Assembly (NCBI RefSeq): GCF_014649115.1
Contig: NZ_BMSK01000001.1
Span: 62,001 to 126,000 of the forward strand
From: Streptomyces eurythermus
GTDB taxonomy: Bacteria > Actinomycetota > Actinomycetes > Streptomycetales > Streptomycetaceae
Direction: 5' to 3'
DNA length: 64,000 nucleotides
Part shown: positions 1 to 8,076 of the stretch, piece by piece
How positions within the stretch are numbered: the first letter of the stretch is position 1
Layout of the letters: each line of letters starts with the position of its first letter
Program-made: the position numbers and the translations under genes
The notes under the pieces: model-generated
The model's database searches: none
What the model saw: only the letters and a program-made list of their open reading frames with translations
What the model was told of the DNA's origin: nothing

Positions 1-195
1 CTGCTCGAAGCTGTCGAACTCGACCAGGACGGTGCGTTCGGCGATCCCGGCGTCGTACGCCTCGACCCGACCGCCGAGGACGAAGGTCCGACCGCCCCCG
101 GCCTCGACGGCCAGGCGGGCGAGCTTGTTGTAGGCGGCCAGCTTCTCAGGGTCCGAAATGGTGCGGTAGACGCTGACCCAGTAGCCCTTGGGCAT
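1..195 (-). CDS. DUF1330 family protein, C-terminus cut by window edge
   Basis: The first 65 residues are present and the 3' end lies outside the window. The protein starts MPKGYWVSVYR and continues with a pattern of DPEKLAAY, GGGRTFVLGGRVE and RTVLVEFDS, which matches the small ferredoxin-like DUF1330 fold (about 95-100 residues). The start is supported by a strong ribosome binding site (GGAGG, 5 nt before ATG). It lies 33 nt downstream of the MFS gene on the same strand and is probably the third gene of the marR-MFS operon. Members of this family have no well-established reaction. A role linked to whatever compound the pump exports is inference from position only. Confidence 0.8.
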   Translation of the reverse strand, partial: MPKGYWVSVYRTISDPEKLAAYNKLARLAVEAGGGRTFVLGGRVEAYDAGIAERTVLVEFDSFEQ

Positions 196-228
196 GGAAC
201 CTCCAGTGTGAGGACGAGTACATCCGAC

Positions 229-1662
229 TTACGGGTTGGTCTCGGGGAAGCGTCGGCGGGCGAGAGCGAGGCTCGTCAACGTCGTGATCGCCATGGCGCC
301 GAGGCCGGCCAGTGCCGCGGTGGTGTAGGCGCTGTCGTCGGGGAAGAGGCGGCCGGGGCCGGTGCCCGCGGCGAGGATCAGGCCGCCGATGGCGCTGCCC
401 AGGGAGTACCCGACGCTGCGGACGACGTAGTTGAAGCTCATGGCGCTCGACGTCTCGCTCTTGGGGGTGACGGCCAGGATCACGCCGGGCATCGCGGCCG
501 AGAAGCCGCCGACGCCGAGGCCGAGCACGCCCATCGCCGTGAACAGTTCGGCCAGGTTCGACCGGGCCGCCGCGAACAGGGCGAACCCGCCGCCGACCAC
601 GACGGCGCTGCCGGCCAGGAGCAGGGGGCCGGTGATCCGCGTCCGGAGCCGCGGCGTGAGCTTTCCGGCGACGAACCCCAGCACCGAGAACGGGACGAGG
701 ACCAGTCCGGCGACGAAGGTCGTCAGCCCGAAGCCGTAGCCGGCGCCGGGCGGCGTCTGTGCGTACCGGGTGATGAGCGTCAGCAGGAGGTACATGCCGA
801 TCCCGCCGACGAACATGGCGAGGTTCGCCCCGGCGACCGCCGGGTGCCGCACCGCCCGCACACCGACCAGGGGCGTCTTGCCGCGCAGCTCGATGACGGT
901 CCAGACGCAGAGCAGCACCACGGCGACGACGGCGAGGCCCGCCGCCACGGCGAGGTGCCGGGTCCACAGGTTCCGTTCGCCGGCGAGGAGCAGCACCAGG
1001 AGCAGCGCGGCGGCCAGGACGACCGCGCCGGGGACGTCCACGTGGGCGGAGCGGCCTTCGGGGGCTTCGGGCATGGCGCGCCACGCGGTCAGGAGGGCGG
1101 CGGCGGTGACGGCCAGGCCGAGGCCGTAGGCGGCCCGTACCCCGCCGAACTCGGCGAGCAGTGCGGCCAGCGGGTAGCCGACGCCGGCCCCGATGATCGA
1201 CACCACCGAGATCAGGGCGATCACGGCCGCGCCGCGCTCCTCGGGGAGGTGGTCCCGGGCCACGCCCATCATCAGCGCCGTCAGTCCGAGCCCGACGCCC
1301 TGGGCCGCCCGGCCGGCCAGCAGCCACGCGAACGGCAGCGGCAGCACGGTGAGTGCGCTGCCGGCGACGACCACCGCCAGCGTGACGAGGATCGTGGCCC
1401 GCCGGTGCGGACCGGCTCCGAGCCGGCCCAGGACCGGTGTGGCGACGGCGCCGCTGAGCAGTGCGACGGTCAGCGTCCACTGCGCGCTGCCGAGCGAGAC
1501 GTGGAACGAGGTCGCCACGCTGGTGATGAGCGGCGTCCCGAGGCTGCCGACCGCCGCCACGACCAGAGCGATGAACATCAGGGCGGGGACCAGTAGCCGC
1601 GCCTCGGAACGCGCCACCGGTAACGCCTTCACCGCGCCCCCGCCGGCCGGCTGCCCGGTCAC
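229..1662 (-). CDS. MFS efflux transporter (DHA2-like, about 14 TM)
   Basis: An integral membrane protein of about 477 residues made almost entirely of hydrophobic helices (LLVPALMFIALVVAAVG at the N-terminus; repeated Leu/Val/Ala segments to the end). The length and about 14 predicted spans fit the DHA2 drug/H+ antiporter type of major facilitator. The GTG start overlaps the marR stop by 4 nt (GTGA), so the two are translationally coupled; a second GTG ten codons on is possible. Codon 14 is TTA (1621-1623), the rare leucine codon read by bldA tRNA in Streptomyces, so synthesis may be limited to differentiating cultures. Substrate unknown; export of a toxic small molecule under MarR control is the usual reading. 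Confidence 0.88.
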   Translation of the reverse strand: MTGQPAGGGAVKALPVARSEARLLVPALMFIALVVAAVGSLGTPLITSVATSFHVSLGSAQWTLTVALLSGAVATPVLGRLGAGPHRRATILVTLAVVVAGSALTVLPLPFAWLLAGRAAQGVGLGLTALMMGVARDHLPEERGAAVIALISVVSIIGAGVGYPLAALLAEFGGVRAAYGLGLAVTAAALLTAWRAMPEAPEGRSAHVDVPGAVVLAAALLLVLLLAGERNLWTRHLAVAAGLAVVAVVLLCVWTVIELRGKTPLVGVRAVRHPAVAGANLAMFVGGIGMYLLLTLITRYAQTPPGAGYGFGLTTFVAGLVLVPFSVLGFVAGKLTPRLRTRITGPLLLAGSAVVVGGGFALFAAARSNLAELFTAMGVLGLGVGGFSAAMPGVILAVTPKSETSSAMSFNYVVRSVGYSLGSAIGGLILAAGTGPGRLFPDDSAYTTAALAGLGAMAITTLTSLALARRRFPETNP

Positions 1663-2117
1663 CGCTTCGGCCCTTCGCGGTCCTGGCTCTCGAGCTCTGC
1701 CAGATGCTCCAGCGCCGGAAGGGCCGCCGCCAGCGCCTCGACCTCGTCGCCGGTGAGCTTGCCGATCAACCGCTCGAACGCCTGGACGCCCGCCTGGCGC
1801 CGCGTCCGGACATAGGAGGCGCCGGCCTCGGTCAGACACACCAGCTTGACCCGCTTGTCGGACGCGTCGTCCCGCCGCTCGACCAGGCCGGACTCCTCCA
1901 GCACCCGGACCAGGGCGGTCATCGCTGGCTGGGTGACGCCCTCGACCACGGCCAGATCGGTGACGCGCCGCGGGCCCGTCCGTTCCAGGGTGGCCAGGGT
2001 GGCGGCGGACGTCAGGCTCATGTCCCGGGGCAGGCGTCTCGCGGCCCTGGTGGCCAGGCCGTAGAGGGCCGACCCGATGGCGGCGGACGCGTCAGGAGCG
2101 GTGTCATGACGACTCAT
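1659..2117 (-). CDS. MarR family transcriptional regulator
   Basis: A 152-residue winged helix-turn-helix protein. Residues 35-100 carry the MarR core: LTSAATLATLERTGPRRVTD, then VTQPAMTALVRVLEESGLVE and the wing DASDKRVKLVCLTEAG. A C-terminal helix serves dimerisation. It is the first gene of an operon with the MFS pump and DUF1330 gene, the classic arrangement in which MarR represses itself and an efflux gene until a ligand binds. The ATG follows an AT-rich stretch with a TATAAA hexamer and an imperfect inverted repeat (2126-2153), which is a plausible autoregulatory operator. The ligand cannot be told from sequence. Confidence 0.93.
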   Translation of the reverse strand: MSRHDTAPDASAAIGSALYGLATRAARRLPRDMSLTSAATLATLERTGPRRVTDLAVVEGVTQPAMTALVRVLEESGLVERRDDASDKRVKLVCLTEAGASYVRTRRQAGVQAFERLIGKLTGDEVEALAAALPALEHLAELESQDREGPKR

Positions 2118-2125
2118 GGGAGAAG

Positions 2126-2153
2126 CATAACCTCTTTATATTCACAGTCTATG
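2126..2153. promoter_or_regulatory. Putative MarR operator and promoter
   Basis: Imperfect inverted repeat: arms CATAACCT (2126-2133) and AGTCTATG (2146-2153) pair at 6 of 8 positions across a 12-nt AT-rich spacer. Read on the minus strand the spacer holds TATAAA, a -10-like hexamer about 18 nt before the marR ATG. The AT-rich composition stands out in this genome. The operator role is inferred from position and symmetry. Confidence 0.4.
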
Positions 2154-2253
2154 GAAATGGTCGTCTGGTGCCGGCTCCACGGGCTGCGCTCGGGGGCCGA
2201 GGGCGGGCGCCCGTAAGGGAAGCGTCAAAGCCGCATATCAACACCCCAGTACG

Positions 2254-2272
2254 ACAAGCCGCTTGTTAGTGT
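2254..2272 (+). promoter_or_regulatory. Palindrome overlapping a possible -10 box
   Basis: ACAAGC-C-GCTTGT (2254-2266) is a perfect 13-bp palindrome directly abutting TAGTGT (2267-2272), a -10-like hexamer 30 nt upstream of the GTG at 2303. No convincing -35 is seen. This could be a repressor site for the block of unknown genes that follows. Confidence 0.3.
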
Positions 2273-2302
2273 GACGAGAGCACGCCAGAGGGGCACACGG
2301 GG

Positions 2303-2692
2303 GTGGACAGCGTGGCAGGCAGTGACACGGGAGCGGGCGGGGGACGGCCGGACCTCGCCTCGTCGCCCGCCGAGAAGACGGCCGCGGCGAACAAGCTTCA
2401 GAGCGAGATCGGGCCGGACACCAAGACGGCGGGCCAGTGGGCGGACGAGGAGACGAACGCCGCGGTGAAGGCGTTCGACGCGAAGGACGGGCACGGCTGG
2501 CTCACGTCCGGTGCCCTGAAGAAGGCGCACGCCACCTGGGGCGAGCAGGTCAAGAATCTGCTGAACCGGCTGGCGGGGGACGAGGCGGCCCTTCGCGACA
2601 ACGCCAGGGCGCTGAGCGGGACGGACCTGCTGGTGGGTGGTACGGCGCGCCAGGTCTCGGTGTTCGACATGTACTCGCCGCCGCCGCGCTGA
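2303..2692 (+). CDS. Small helical protein, possible ESX/WXG-like partner
   Basis: A 129-residue soluble protein with no signal peptide. After a Gly/Ser-rich N-terminus it is mostly charged helix (SPAEKTAAANKLQSEIG; then SGALKKAHATWGEQVKNLLN followed by LAGDEAALRDNARAL), i.e. an antiparallel two-helix pattern reminiscent of WXG100-type secretion substrates, although the canonical W-x-G turn is not clear. The GTG at 2303 has GAGGGG 9 nt upstream; GTG 2312 is an alternative. It lies 47 nt upstream of a large DUF6571-like protein and the two look co-transcribed, which suggests they act together. Function unknown. Confidence 0.7.
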   Translation: MDSVAGSDTGAGGGRPDLASSPAEKTAAANKLQSEIGPDTKTAGQWADEETNAAVKAFDAKDGHGWLTSGALKKAHATWGEQVKNLLNRLAGDEAALRDNARALSGTDLLVGGTARQVSVFDMYSPPPR

Positions 2693-2739
2693 CGCGCGGC
2701 TGAGCCTTCTCACACCGGCACCAGAAGCAACGGGGACCC

Positions 2740-5037
2740 ATGCCGACCTATCACGAGATCCTGACGACCGACCTGTCCGCGCTCACCACGGCCGCCGAAC
2801 GCTGGGACGGCATGGCGAAGGAACTGCACAAGCAGGAGACGGCCTACCGGGACGACGTACACGGGATCACCCTGCGCCCGACCTTCCTGGGGGAGAGCCA
2901 GCAGGCCGCCAACGCGCGCTTCGGCATCAGGATCACGGAGTACCAGAGCGCCCAGACGGAGGCCAAGGCGATCGCCTCGCTCCTCCGTGACGCGCACGCC
3001 CAGTTCACGGACCTGCGCAAGCGGCTGGAGTCGGCACGGGACGACGCGATCGCCGCCGGCATGAAGGTGTCGGACCAGGGAGTCGTTTCGCTGGACGAAG
3101 GCAAACTCAGCGCCCGGGACCGCCAGTTGCTCGGGACGGACACGGACTACGCGGGCCGGGTCCGCAAGTCCGTCGACTCCTGGCAGGCCCACATCGACCA
3201 GTGCGTGAAGGACGTGGAGGACGCCGACAAGGGCGTCGAGCTGGCCCTCACCGCCGTCGTCAAAGGCCCCGGCATGGGCGACGGCGCGGTCCCCGGGTTC
3301 AACGGCAAGGCGCAGGGCGACATCGAGAAGTACGAGGCCCAGGAGGCGGACGACATCGCGCGGCGCGTCGCCGACGGCGAGAAGGTCTCCGCGGCCGACC
3401 TCGCCGAACTACAGCGCGCCTTCCGGGACAACGAGGGCGACAAGGCGTTCAGCCAGACCTTCCTGGAGGGTCTCGGGCCGGACGGGACGATCAAGTTCAC
3501 CAACGAGCTGAACGATCTCGCCCACTCGTCCGACAAAGGCCACAAGAACGTGTACGTGGACCTACAGGGCGGGCTGGCCGACACGGTCGCCAAGGCCACA
3601 CAGGTGCCGCAGTCGGTCGCGGACATGCCCCCGGGATCCCCGAAGTTCCAGGCATGGCTCGACAGCGCCGACGGCGCCTTCTACCGCCGGTGGACGGAGG
3701 GCCTGGAGAAGTACGGCACCAAGAACTACGGCTCGAAGACCAACCCTCTGTACGGCTACCAGTCGTTCGTCGGCATGATGCAGCACGGTCGCGCCACGTA
3801 CGACGACCAGTTCCTGTACCAGATGGGCGACGACCTGATAGCCGCCGAGAAGAAGCACCCCGGCCTCTTCACCGAGTGGGGACCCGGCCACGACGGCATC
3901 CGCGCCGACGCCCTCGACGGATTCCTCGCCGTCATGAGCAGGAATCCCGACGCGGCCACGGCCTTCTTCGACACGAAAGGCAACGGGCAGGGCGCCGACC
4001 ACGTCGGGAACGACCACCTGCACTACCTCCTCGGCAGCGGAGACGGCACGCGCGAGTGGCCGAAACACGTGTTCACCGGGGTCTCCGTCACGCAGATGGA
4101 CGACCCGCTCAGCCGTTACGGGCTCGCCCTGGCGCTCGAAGCCGCGGCCACCGGGCATCCTCCGCTCGTCGGCAACCAGGAACCGTGGCCGGAGATGAAG
4201 CACGACGAGGCCCAGACCCGGGTGATGCACGACATCATCAAGGAACTGGCCCCGACGTCGGGCACGGACGCGGACGTGAAGACGAACCTGCGGCAGCCAC
4301 TGGCCAACGCGATCGCCGAGTACGGATCGGACACGCACCGGATCCTCGCCGGAGTGGACATCGACTACATCCGCAACGCGGGCGGGGCCGGATACTTCGA
4401 CAAGGACGGCTCGACCCACCTGGCCGTCGATCCCAAGAGCCTCGTCCAGGTACTGCGCGGCATGTCCGAGGACCCGACCGCGTACTCGACGCTGGAGAAG
4501 GCGGAGCTGCGCCACATCGGCAACGAACTGGGCGCCATGCCGGAGGGCGCCGCCCACGGTGACATCGACGAGAGGCTGGAGAACCTGGGCAGCGGTCTGG
4601 GGGCCTACACCGCCATCAAGGAAGACGTCCTCAACGACGAGCGCATGGACAAGTACGCCGAGGCGGACTGGAAGATGAAGGCGGCCTACCACTTCGCCGG
4701 CGGAGCGGTCACCCCCCTCTACTTCACCACCGGCGGGGTCTCCATCGCGTACGGTGACGCCTTGCAGCGCGGTGTCGACACTCTGACCTGGGAACTCGGG
4801 AACTCCATGAAGTCGGAGGCCGACGCCACCGCCAATGCCGCCATCGCCGACAAGTACCTCAACGCGAACCAGGAGCTCGCGTACATGATCGACGGATGGG
4901 CGCAGGGGCGTACGGACATCGACACCACCACGCCCGAAGGGCAGCGCAAGGCGGCCGATTTCACCACCAACATGCTCCAGGGTCATGATCGAGGGTCCGG
5001 CACGGCTGCCAAATACCTCACGGACACCACCAACTGA
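2740..5037 (+). CDS. DUF6571-like large helical protein with N-terminal WXG-like hairpin
   Basis: A 765-residue protein starting MPTYHEILTTDLSALTTAAE. Residues 1-100 form a helical hairpin whose turn reads TFLGES where WXG proteins have W-x-G, followed by AQTEAKAIASLLRDAHAQFT. The long remainder is globular, helix-rich and without membrane segments or a signal peptide. From memory this architecture matches the Streptomyces DUF6571 family, which sits near small WXG-like proteins and is suspected to be linked to type VII secretion. Spacing to the previous gene is 47 nt and to the next membrane protein 39 nt, consistent with one operon. No enzymatic motif was recognised, so the biochemical role is open. 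Confidence 0.8.
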   Translation: MPTYHEILTTDLSALTTAAERWDGMAKELHKQETAYRDDVHGITLRPTFLGESQQAANARFGIRITEYQSAQTEAKAIASLLRDAHAQFTDLRKRLESARDDAIAAGMKVSDQGVVSLDEGKLSARDRQLLGTDTDYAGRVRKSVDSWQAHIDQCVKDVEDADKGVELALTAVVKGPGMGDGAVPGFNGKAQGDIEKYEAQEADDIARRVADGEKVSAADLAELQRAFRDNEGDKAFSQTFLEGLGPDGTIKFTNELNDLAHSSDKGHKNVYVDLQGGLADTVAKATQVPQSVADMPPGSPKFQAWLDSADGAFYRRWTEGLEKYGTKNYGSKTNPLYGYQSFVGMMQHGRATYDDQFLYQMGDDLIAAEKKHPGLFTEWGPGHDGIRADALDGFLAVMSRNPDAATAFFDTKGNGQGADHVGNDHLHYLLGSGDGTREWPKHVFTGVSVTQMDDPLSRYGLALALEAAATGHPPLVGNQEPWPEMKHDEAQTRVMHDIIKELAPTSGTDADVKTNLRQPLANAIAEYGSDTHRILAGVDIDYIRNAGGAGYFDKDGSTHLAVDPKSLVQVLRGMSEDPTAYSTLEKAELRHIGNELGAMPEGAAHGDIDERLENLGSGLGAYTAIKEDVLNDERMDKYAEADWKMKAAYHFAGGAVTPLYFTTGGVSIAYGDALQRGVDTLTWELGNSMKSEADATANAAIADKYLNANQELAYMIDGWAQGRTDIDTTTPEGQRKAADFTTNMLQGHDRGSGTAAKYLTDTTN

Positions 5038-5076
5038 CCCCGCCATGATGTCGCTATCCGTACCCGGAGGAAGTTC

Positions 5077-6072
5077 GTGAGCACCACGCCCCAGCGCCGA
5101 CCAGTACGTCTCGCGGTGGGTGCCGTGGTGCTCTGCCTGGCGCTGGCCGCCGGCGTCGTCCTGTGGCTCACCCGCTCCTCGGACCAGGGCACCGACTACT
5201 GCGGGAAGCTGAGCGAGGACAAGCGCGTCGTCACCGCCCTCGGTTCCGCCCAGCGGCAGGACCCGGACTGTGCCCGGCTCGGCCGTGCCATTCGGCAGGC
5301 CACGACCGGGGACAAAGCCGGTGAGCACTCGCTGCGGCAGGCTCAGGCCATGAAGAACGTCCTGATCGCCGTGGACGACGTCACCCGGGACGGTGAGGGC
5401 ACACTCGACCCCGCCCTCGCGGTACCCCTCGCCGAGGCGCTCTCGGACTACATGCCCGACTACGTGAAGATCACGGCTCCGGGCCAGGTGGAGTACGTGC
5501 GCCGTGCCGGTGACTCCGTACCGCCCTGGAGCGACGACCAAGGCGTGCACATGTCCGTGTTCCCGCTGACGCTTCTCCACGTCACACGGCAACTCGCGGA
5601 CCACCCGGCGGCCTACGCCCAGCTGCGGGCCTCGGCCACCCGGGAGATCGCCGAGGAGTTCGCCGGGGTACCGCGGGGCGCCGGGCACGAGCGGTTCGAG
5701 GCGGCGGCCGGCGGCGCCGGGTACGTACTGGGCGCGCTGGACGCCGTCGCCGAGGACGTCCGCGAGGACCTGGGGGAGGACGGCCGGCGGGACTGGCGGG
5801 CCGATGTGTTCGCCCGGCTGACGAAGGACGCCTCCGCACCGCCCTCGTACCAGGACGACCCCTCCGGACACATCGTGAAGGTGTGGGACGGGAAGCTGCG
5901 GGGCGGCGGCCAGGACAAGCTGCTCGCCACCCTGGAAACGCAGAGCGGTGAGATGGTGCGCGCCTGGGGCGAGGGCGCGGCCCTCGACTCCCGGCTGCGG
6001 GCCTCGCTCCTGAAGAAGGCCCGGGACGTCTCTGCCCTGGGCCTGCACGAGACCGCACGCAACCTGGGCTGA
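5077..6072 (+). CDS. Membrane-anchored hypothetical protein
   Basis: A 331-residue protein with a GTG start preceded by GGAGGAAG at the correct distance. Residues 12-31 (VGAVVLCLALAAGVVLWLT) form one membrane segment, and the rest (about 300 residues) should lie outside the cytoplasm. There are two Cys soon after the anchor (YCGKL, DPDCARL) that could form a disulfide. The ectodomain is helix-rich with no recognised catalytic motif. It follows the DUF6571-like gene by 39 nt and is probably in the same operon, perhaps as its membrane partner. Function unknown. Confidence 0.78.
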   Translation: MSTTPQRRPVRLAVGAVVLCLALAAGVVLWLTRSSDQGTDYCGKLSEDKRVVTALGSAQRQDPDCARLGRAIRQATTGDKAGEHSLRQAQAMKNVLIAVDDVTRDGEGTLDPALAVPLAEALSDYMPDYVKITAPGQVEYVRRAGDSVPPWSDDQGVHMSVFPLTLLHVTRQLADHPAAYAQLRASATREIAEEFAGVPRGAGHERFEAAAGGAGYVLGALDAVAEDVREDLGEDGRRDWRADVFARLTKDASAPPSYQDDPSGHIVKVWDGKLRGGGQDKLLATLETQSGEMVRAWGEGAALDSRLRASLLKKARDVSALGLHETARNLG

Positions 6073-6108
6073 CACGCGGCGCGGGCAGGCAGAGCGAAGA
6101 AGGGCAAC

Positions 6109-6340
6109 GTGGCATCAGCGTCGTCGCGGCGAACGCGCGGTCTGGTTGTCGGGGGCGGCATCACTGAACGGCACGACGAAGACCGATTCGGACGCCTTCC
6201 GATCCCAGGGGGCCGAGTACCTGTCCATCTGGGCCCATGGGCGGGCCGACGGCTTCAAAGCGCCGGGCAAGCTGACCGAGGACTGCCGGAACGGCCAGTC
6301 CAGGAAGTCCGAGGAAGCCGCGAAATCGCTCAGGGGTTGA
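6109..6340 (+). pseudogene. Broken small gene (frameshifted remnant)
   Basis: A good start region (GAAGAAGGG then GTG at 6109) opens with the basic N-terminus VASASSRRTRGLVV, typical of a Streptomyces membrane or secreted protein. The reading frame then degenerates. A second frame carries a plausible C-terminus with Streptomyces-like composition (DAFRSQGAEYLSIWAHGRAD, then LTEDCRNGQSRKSEEAAKSL) and stops at 6338-6340. The two parts are joined only by a frameshift near 6150 or by a deletion. I read it as the remnant of a small secreted or anchored protein. A short intact protein starting at TTG 6146 (64 residues) cannot be excluded. Confidence 0.45.
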
Positions 6341-6341
6341 T

Positions 6342-6420
6342 GATCACGTGCCCCTTCGCGACGGAGACACGGATGCGGCTGGTCCCGGAGAAGCGCGAGG
6401 TGCGCTCACTCGACCGGGAG
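6342..6420 (+). pseudogene. Deleted second copy of the gene at 7567-8076
   Basis: 6342-6362 matches 7561-7581 (16 of 21 bases, including the start codon position, GTG here for ATG), and 6363-6420 matches 7791-7848 (55 of 58 bases). The two homologous segments abut exactly, so a second copy of the downstream gene has lost 209 bp internally (out of frame) and everything after codon 94. The surviving part still spells ETRMRLVPEKREVR in another frame. This is direct evidence of local duplication followed by decay. Confidence 0.65.
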
Positions 6421-6439
6421 ACGGAACGGCCCCGACAGA

Positions 6440-7546
6440 ATGAGCACGATGCAGACGAAATCCGGACTCCGGCCCAGGCGCGCCGGGTGGTACGCGGGAG
6501 CCCTCCTGCTGGTCCTGGCACTTCTGGGGCTCGTCCTCTACGGCACCGGGGTCATCGGCTCGGGAGGCGACGACGACTCCGTGGACCGGGCGTGCGGCGG
6601 GACGCTGGCGCAGGGCGGGCTCAGCGCGGCGCTGCACTCGTCGCGGCTGAGCGCGGAGGACCTGGACGACGGCGACTACCTGGCCGCCTGCCGCGTCCGC
6701 ACCGAGGGATCCGGGGCGAAGCGCGGCTCCCTGGAGGTGAAGCTGCGCTGGAGCACCTCGAAAGCCCCCGACTCGACCCTCGTCTGGTACAACGCGAACT
6801 ACAACGGCGTCCGGGACCAGGCGGCACCCCTGGGACACGGCTGGTCCGGTGTCGTCCGTCGCGAGAGCGGCACCTACCAGGTCATGGTCGCGCTCGACTG
6901 CGTGAACCAGCGGAACAAGGCCCTGGTCGCCTACGGTGACCTGCTCGGGGCGGCGAACAGCACGACCCTGACCGGCCTCGGGCGGGTGACCACCGAGACC
7001 GCCCGCGAGGCCGCGGAGAAGCACGGCTGCCAGGTGGAACCAGGCCGACGCGTCACCGGCCTGTCCCCCGACACCATCGGCCGGCCCGACGCGGCCGGGC
7101 CGCTGCGGCAGGCCGACGGCTCGTGCGCGGCGCTGCGCGACACGGAGGCCGAGCGGAACGGCACGCCGGACGTCCTGGAGTACCCGGCGGACACCGACAC
7201 CCCGCAGGTCAACTGCTACCTGGTCACGAAGACCGGAAAGCCGGGCTACGGCCTCTACGCCTACTACGGCGCGTCCGCCAAGGACTTCCTGGCCAGCGAG
7301 GAAGCGGCGCTCAAGGCGGCGGCCGGGCCCTACGGCGAGCGCGACTACGCCTGGGCCACCGCGACGTGCCCCCGGTCGGCACAGCCCGCCGTGTTCGCGC
7401 TGTACCACCTCTACGACGAGGACACCGAGGGCTACCCCGTCCCGCACTACTCCGCCTCCTTCGCCCGCTCGGCCCTGACGGCCTTCGCCGCCCACGAGGC
7501 GAAGCAGCGCGGCTGCGGCAGCGTGCGGATGGTCACCCAGCCCTGA
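6440..7546 (+). CDS. Membrane-anchored hypothetical protein with Cys-rich ectodomain
   Basis: A 368-residue protein: short basic N-terminus, one membrane segment at about residues 15-37 (WYAGALLLVLALLGLVLYG), then a linker GSGGDDDS and a large extracytoplasmic domain. Cys residues recur (RACGG, AACRV, LDCVN, HGCQV, GSCAAL, VNCYL, ATCPR, RGCGS), suggesting disulfide bonds outside the cell. No clear ribosome binding site precedes ATG 6440 (ATG 6449 is an alternative). The gene after it starts 20 nt downstream, so the two are likely co-expressed. No family function recognised. Confidence 0.78.
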   Translation: MSTMQTKSGLRPRRAGWYAGALLLVLALLGLVLYGTGVIGSGGDDDSVDRACGGTLAQGGLSAALHSSRLSAEDLDDGDYLAACRVRTEGSGAKRGSLEVKLRWSTSKAPDSTLVWYNANYNGVRDQAAPLGHGWSGVVRRESGTYQVMVALDCVNQRNKALVAYGDLLGAANSTTLTGLGRVTTETAREAAEKHGCQVEPGRRVTGLSPDTIGRPDAAGPLRQADGSCAALRDTEAERNGTPDVLEYPADTDTPQVNCYLVTKTGKPGYGLYAYYGASAKDFLASEEAALKAAAGPYGERDYAWATATCPRSAQPAVFALYHLYDEDTEGYPVPHYSASFARSALTAFAAHEAKQRGCGSVRMVTQP

Positions 7547-7566
7547 CCCCGCGGACGGACGATCAC

Positions 7567-8076
7567 ATGAGCCTTATCGACCGCTTCACCGGCACCAAGT
7601 ACCCCGACCCCTCCGTCCCGCCCCGGCCCACCCAGGAGGTCCGCGCCGCCCTGCTCGCCGTCGGCGGGCCGGACGTGCCCTATGTCGTGCGGGAAGGGGT
7701 CGGCGGTGGTGCCGATCTGGTGGCGGAGTGGCGTATCCGGGAGCCCGCCTGGCACGGGTTCTTCGCGCGGGCCGAGGTGAGCCGGTCCCTGGAGACACGG
7801 ATGCGGCTGGTCCCGGAGAAGCGGGAGGTGCGCGCGCTCGACCGGGAGTGGGAGGTCACCTGGGTCGGCGACAGGCCCAGGCTGAGCCTGTCGGCGGAGT
7901 ACTCCCGGGGGCAGGTCAGGTCCGTGTCCCGGAGCTGGACGGTCGGGCGGGGGTCCGACGGGAAGATCGGGCTCACGGAGGACTACCGCTTCGACACCGC
8001 CGAGATGAAGACGCCCTTGCAGGAGGCGGTTCTCGGCGCCGGGTGGATCTGGCGCGGGGCGCTGTTCAGGCTCTGA
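7567..8076 (+). CDS. Hypothetical protein, source of the decayed copy upstream
   Basis: A 169-residue soluble protein beginning MSLIDRFTGTKYPDPSVPP. It is rich in beta-prone segments (ADLVAEWRIREPAWHGFF, TRMRLVPEKREVRALDREWE) with no signal peptide or membrane span. It starts 20 nt after the preceding anchored protein and its 3' end overlaps the convergent gene at 8066 by 11 nt. A deleted duplicate lies at 6342-6420, so this family has been locally amplified. Function not recognised. Confidence 0.75.
   Translation: MSLIDRFTGTKYPDPSVPPRPTQEVRAALLAVGGPDVPYVVREGVGGGADLVAEWRIREPAWHGFFARAEVSRSLETRMRLVPEKREVRALDREWEVTWVGDRPRLSLSAEYSRGQVRSVSRSWTVGRGSDGKIGLTEDYRFDTAEMKTPLQEAVLGAGWIWRGALFRL

Noticed and set aside
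3562..6075. An 837-codon minus-strand frame opposite the DUF6571-like gene and the following gene
   Set aside because: Antisense shadow of high-GC coding sequence; no start signal and no family-like motifs.
6146..6340. Independent 64-residue gene from TTG 6146
   Set aside because: No ribosome binding site for TTG; a better start at 6109 belongs to a different frame, so the frameshift reading was preferred, though it remains possible.
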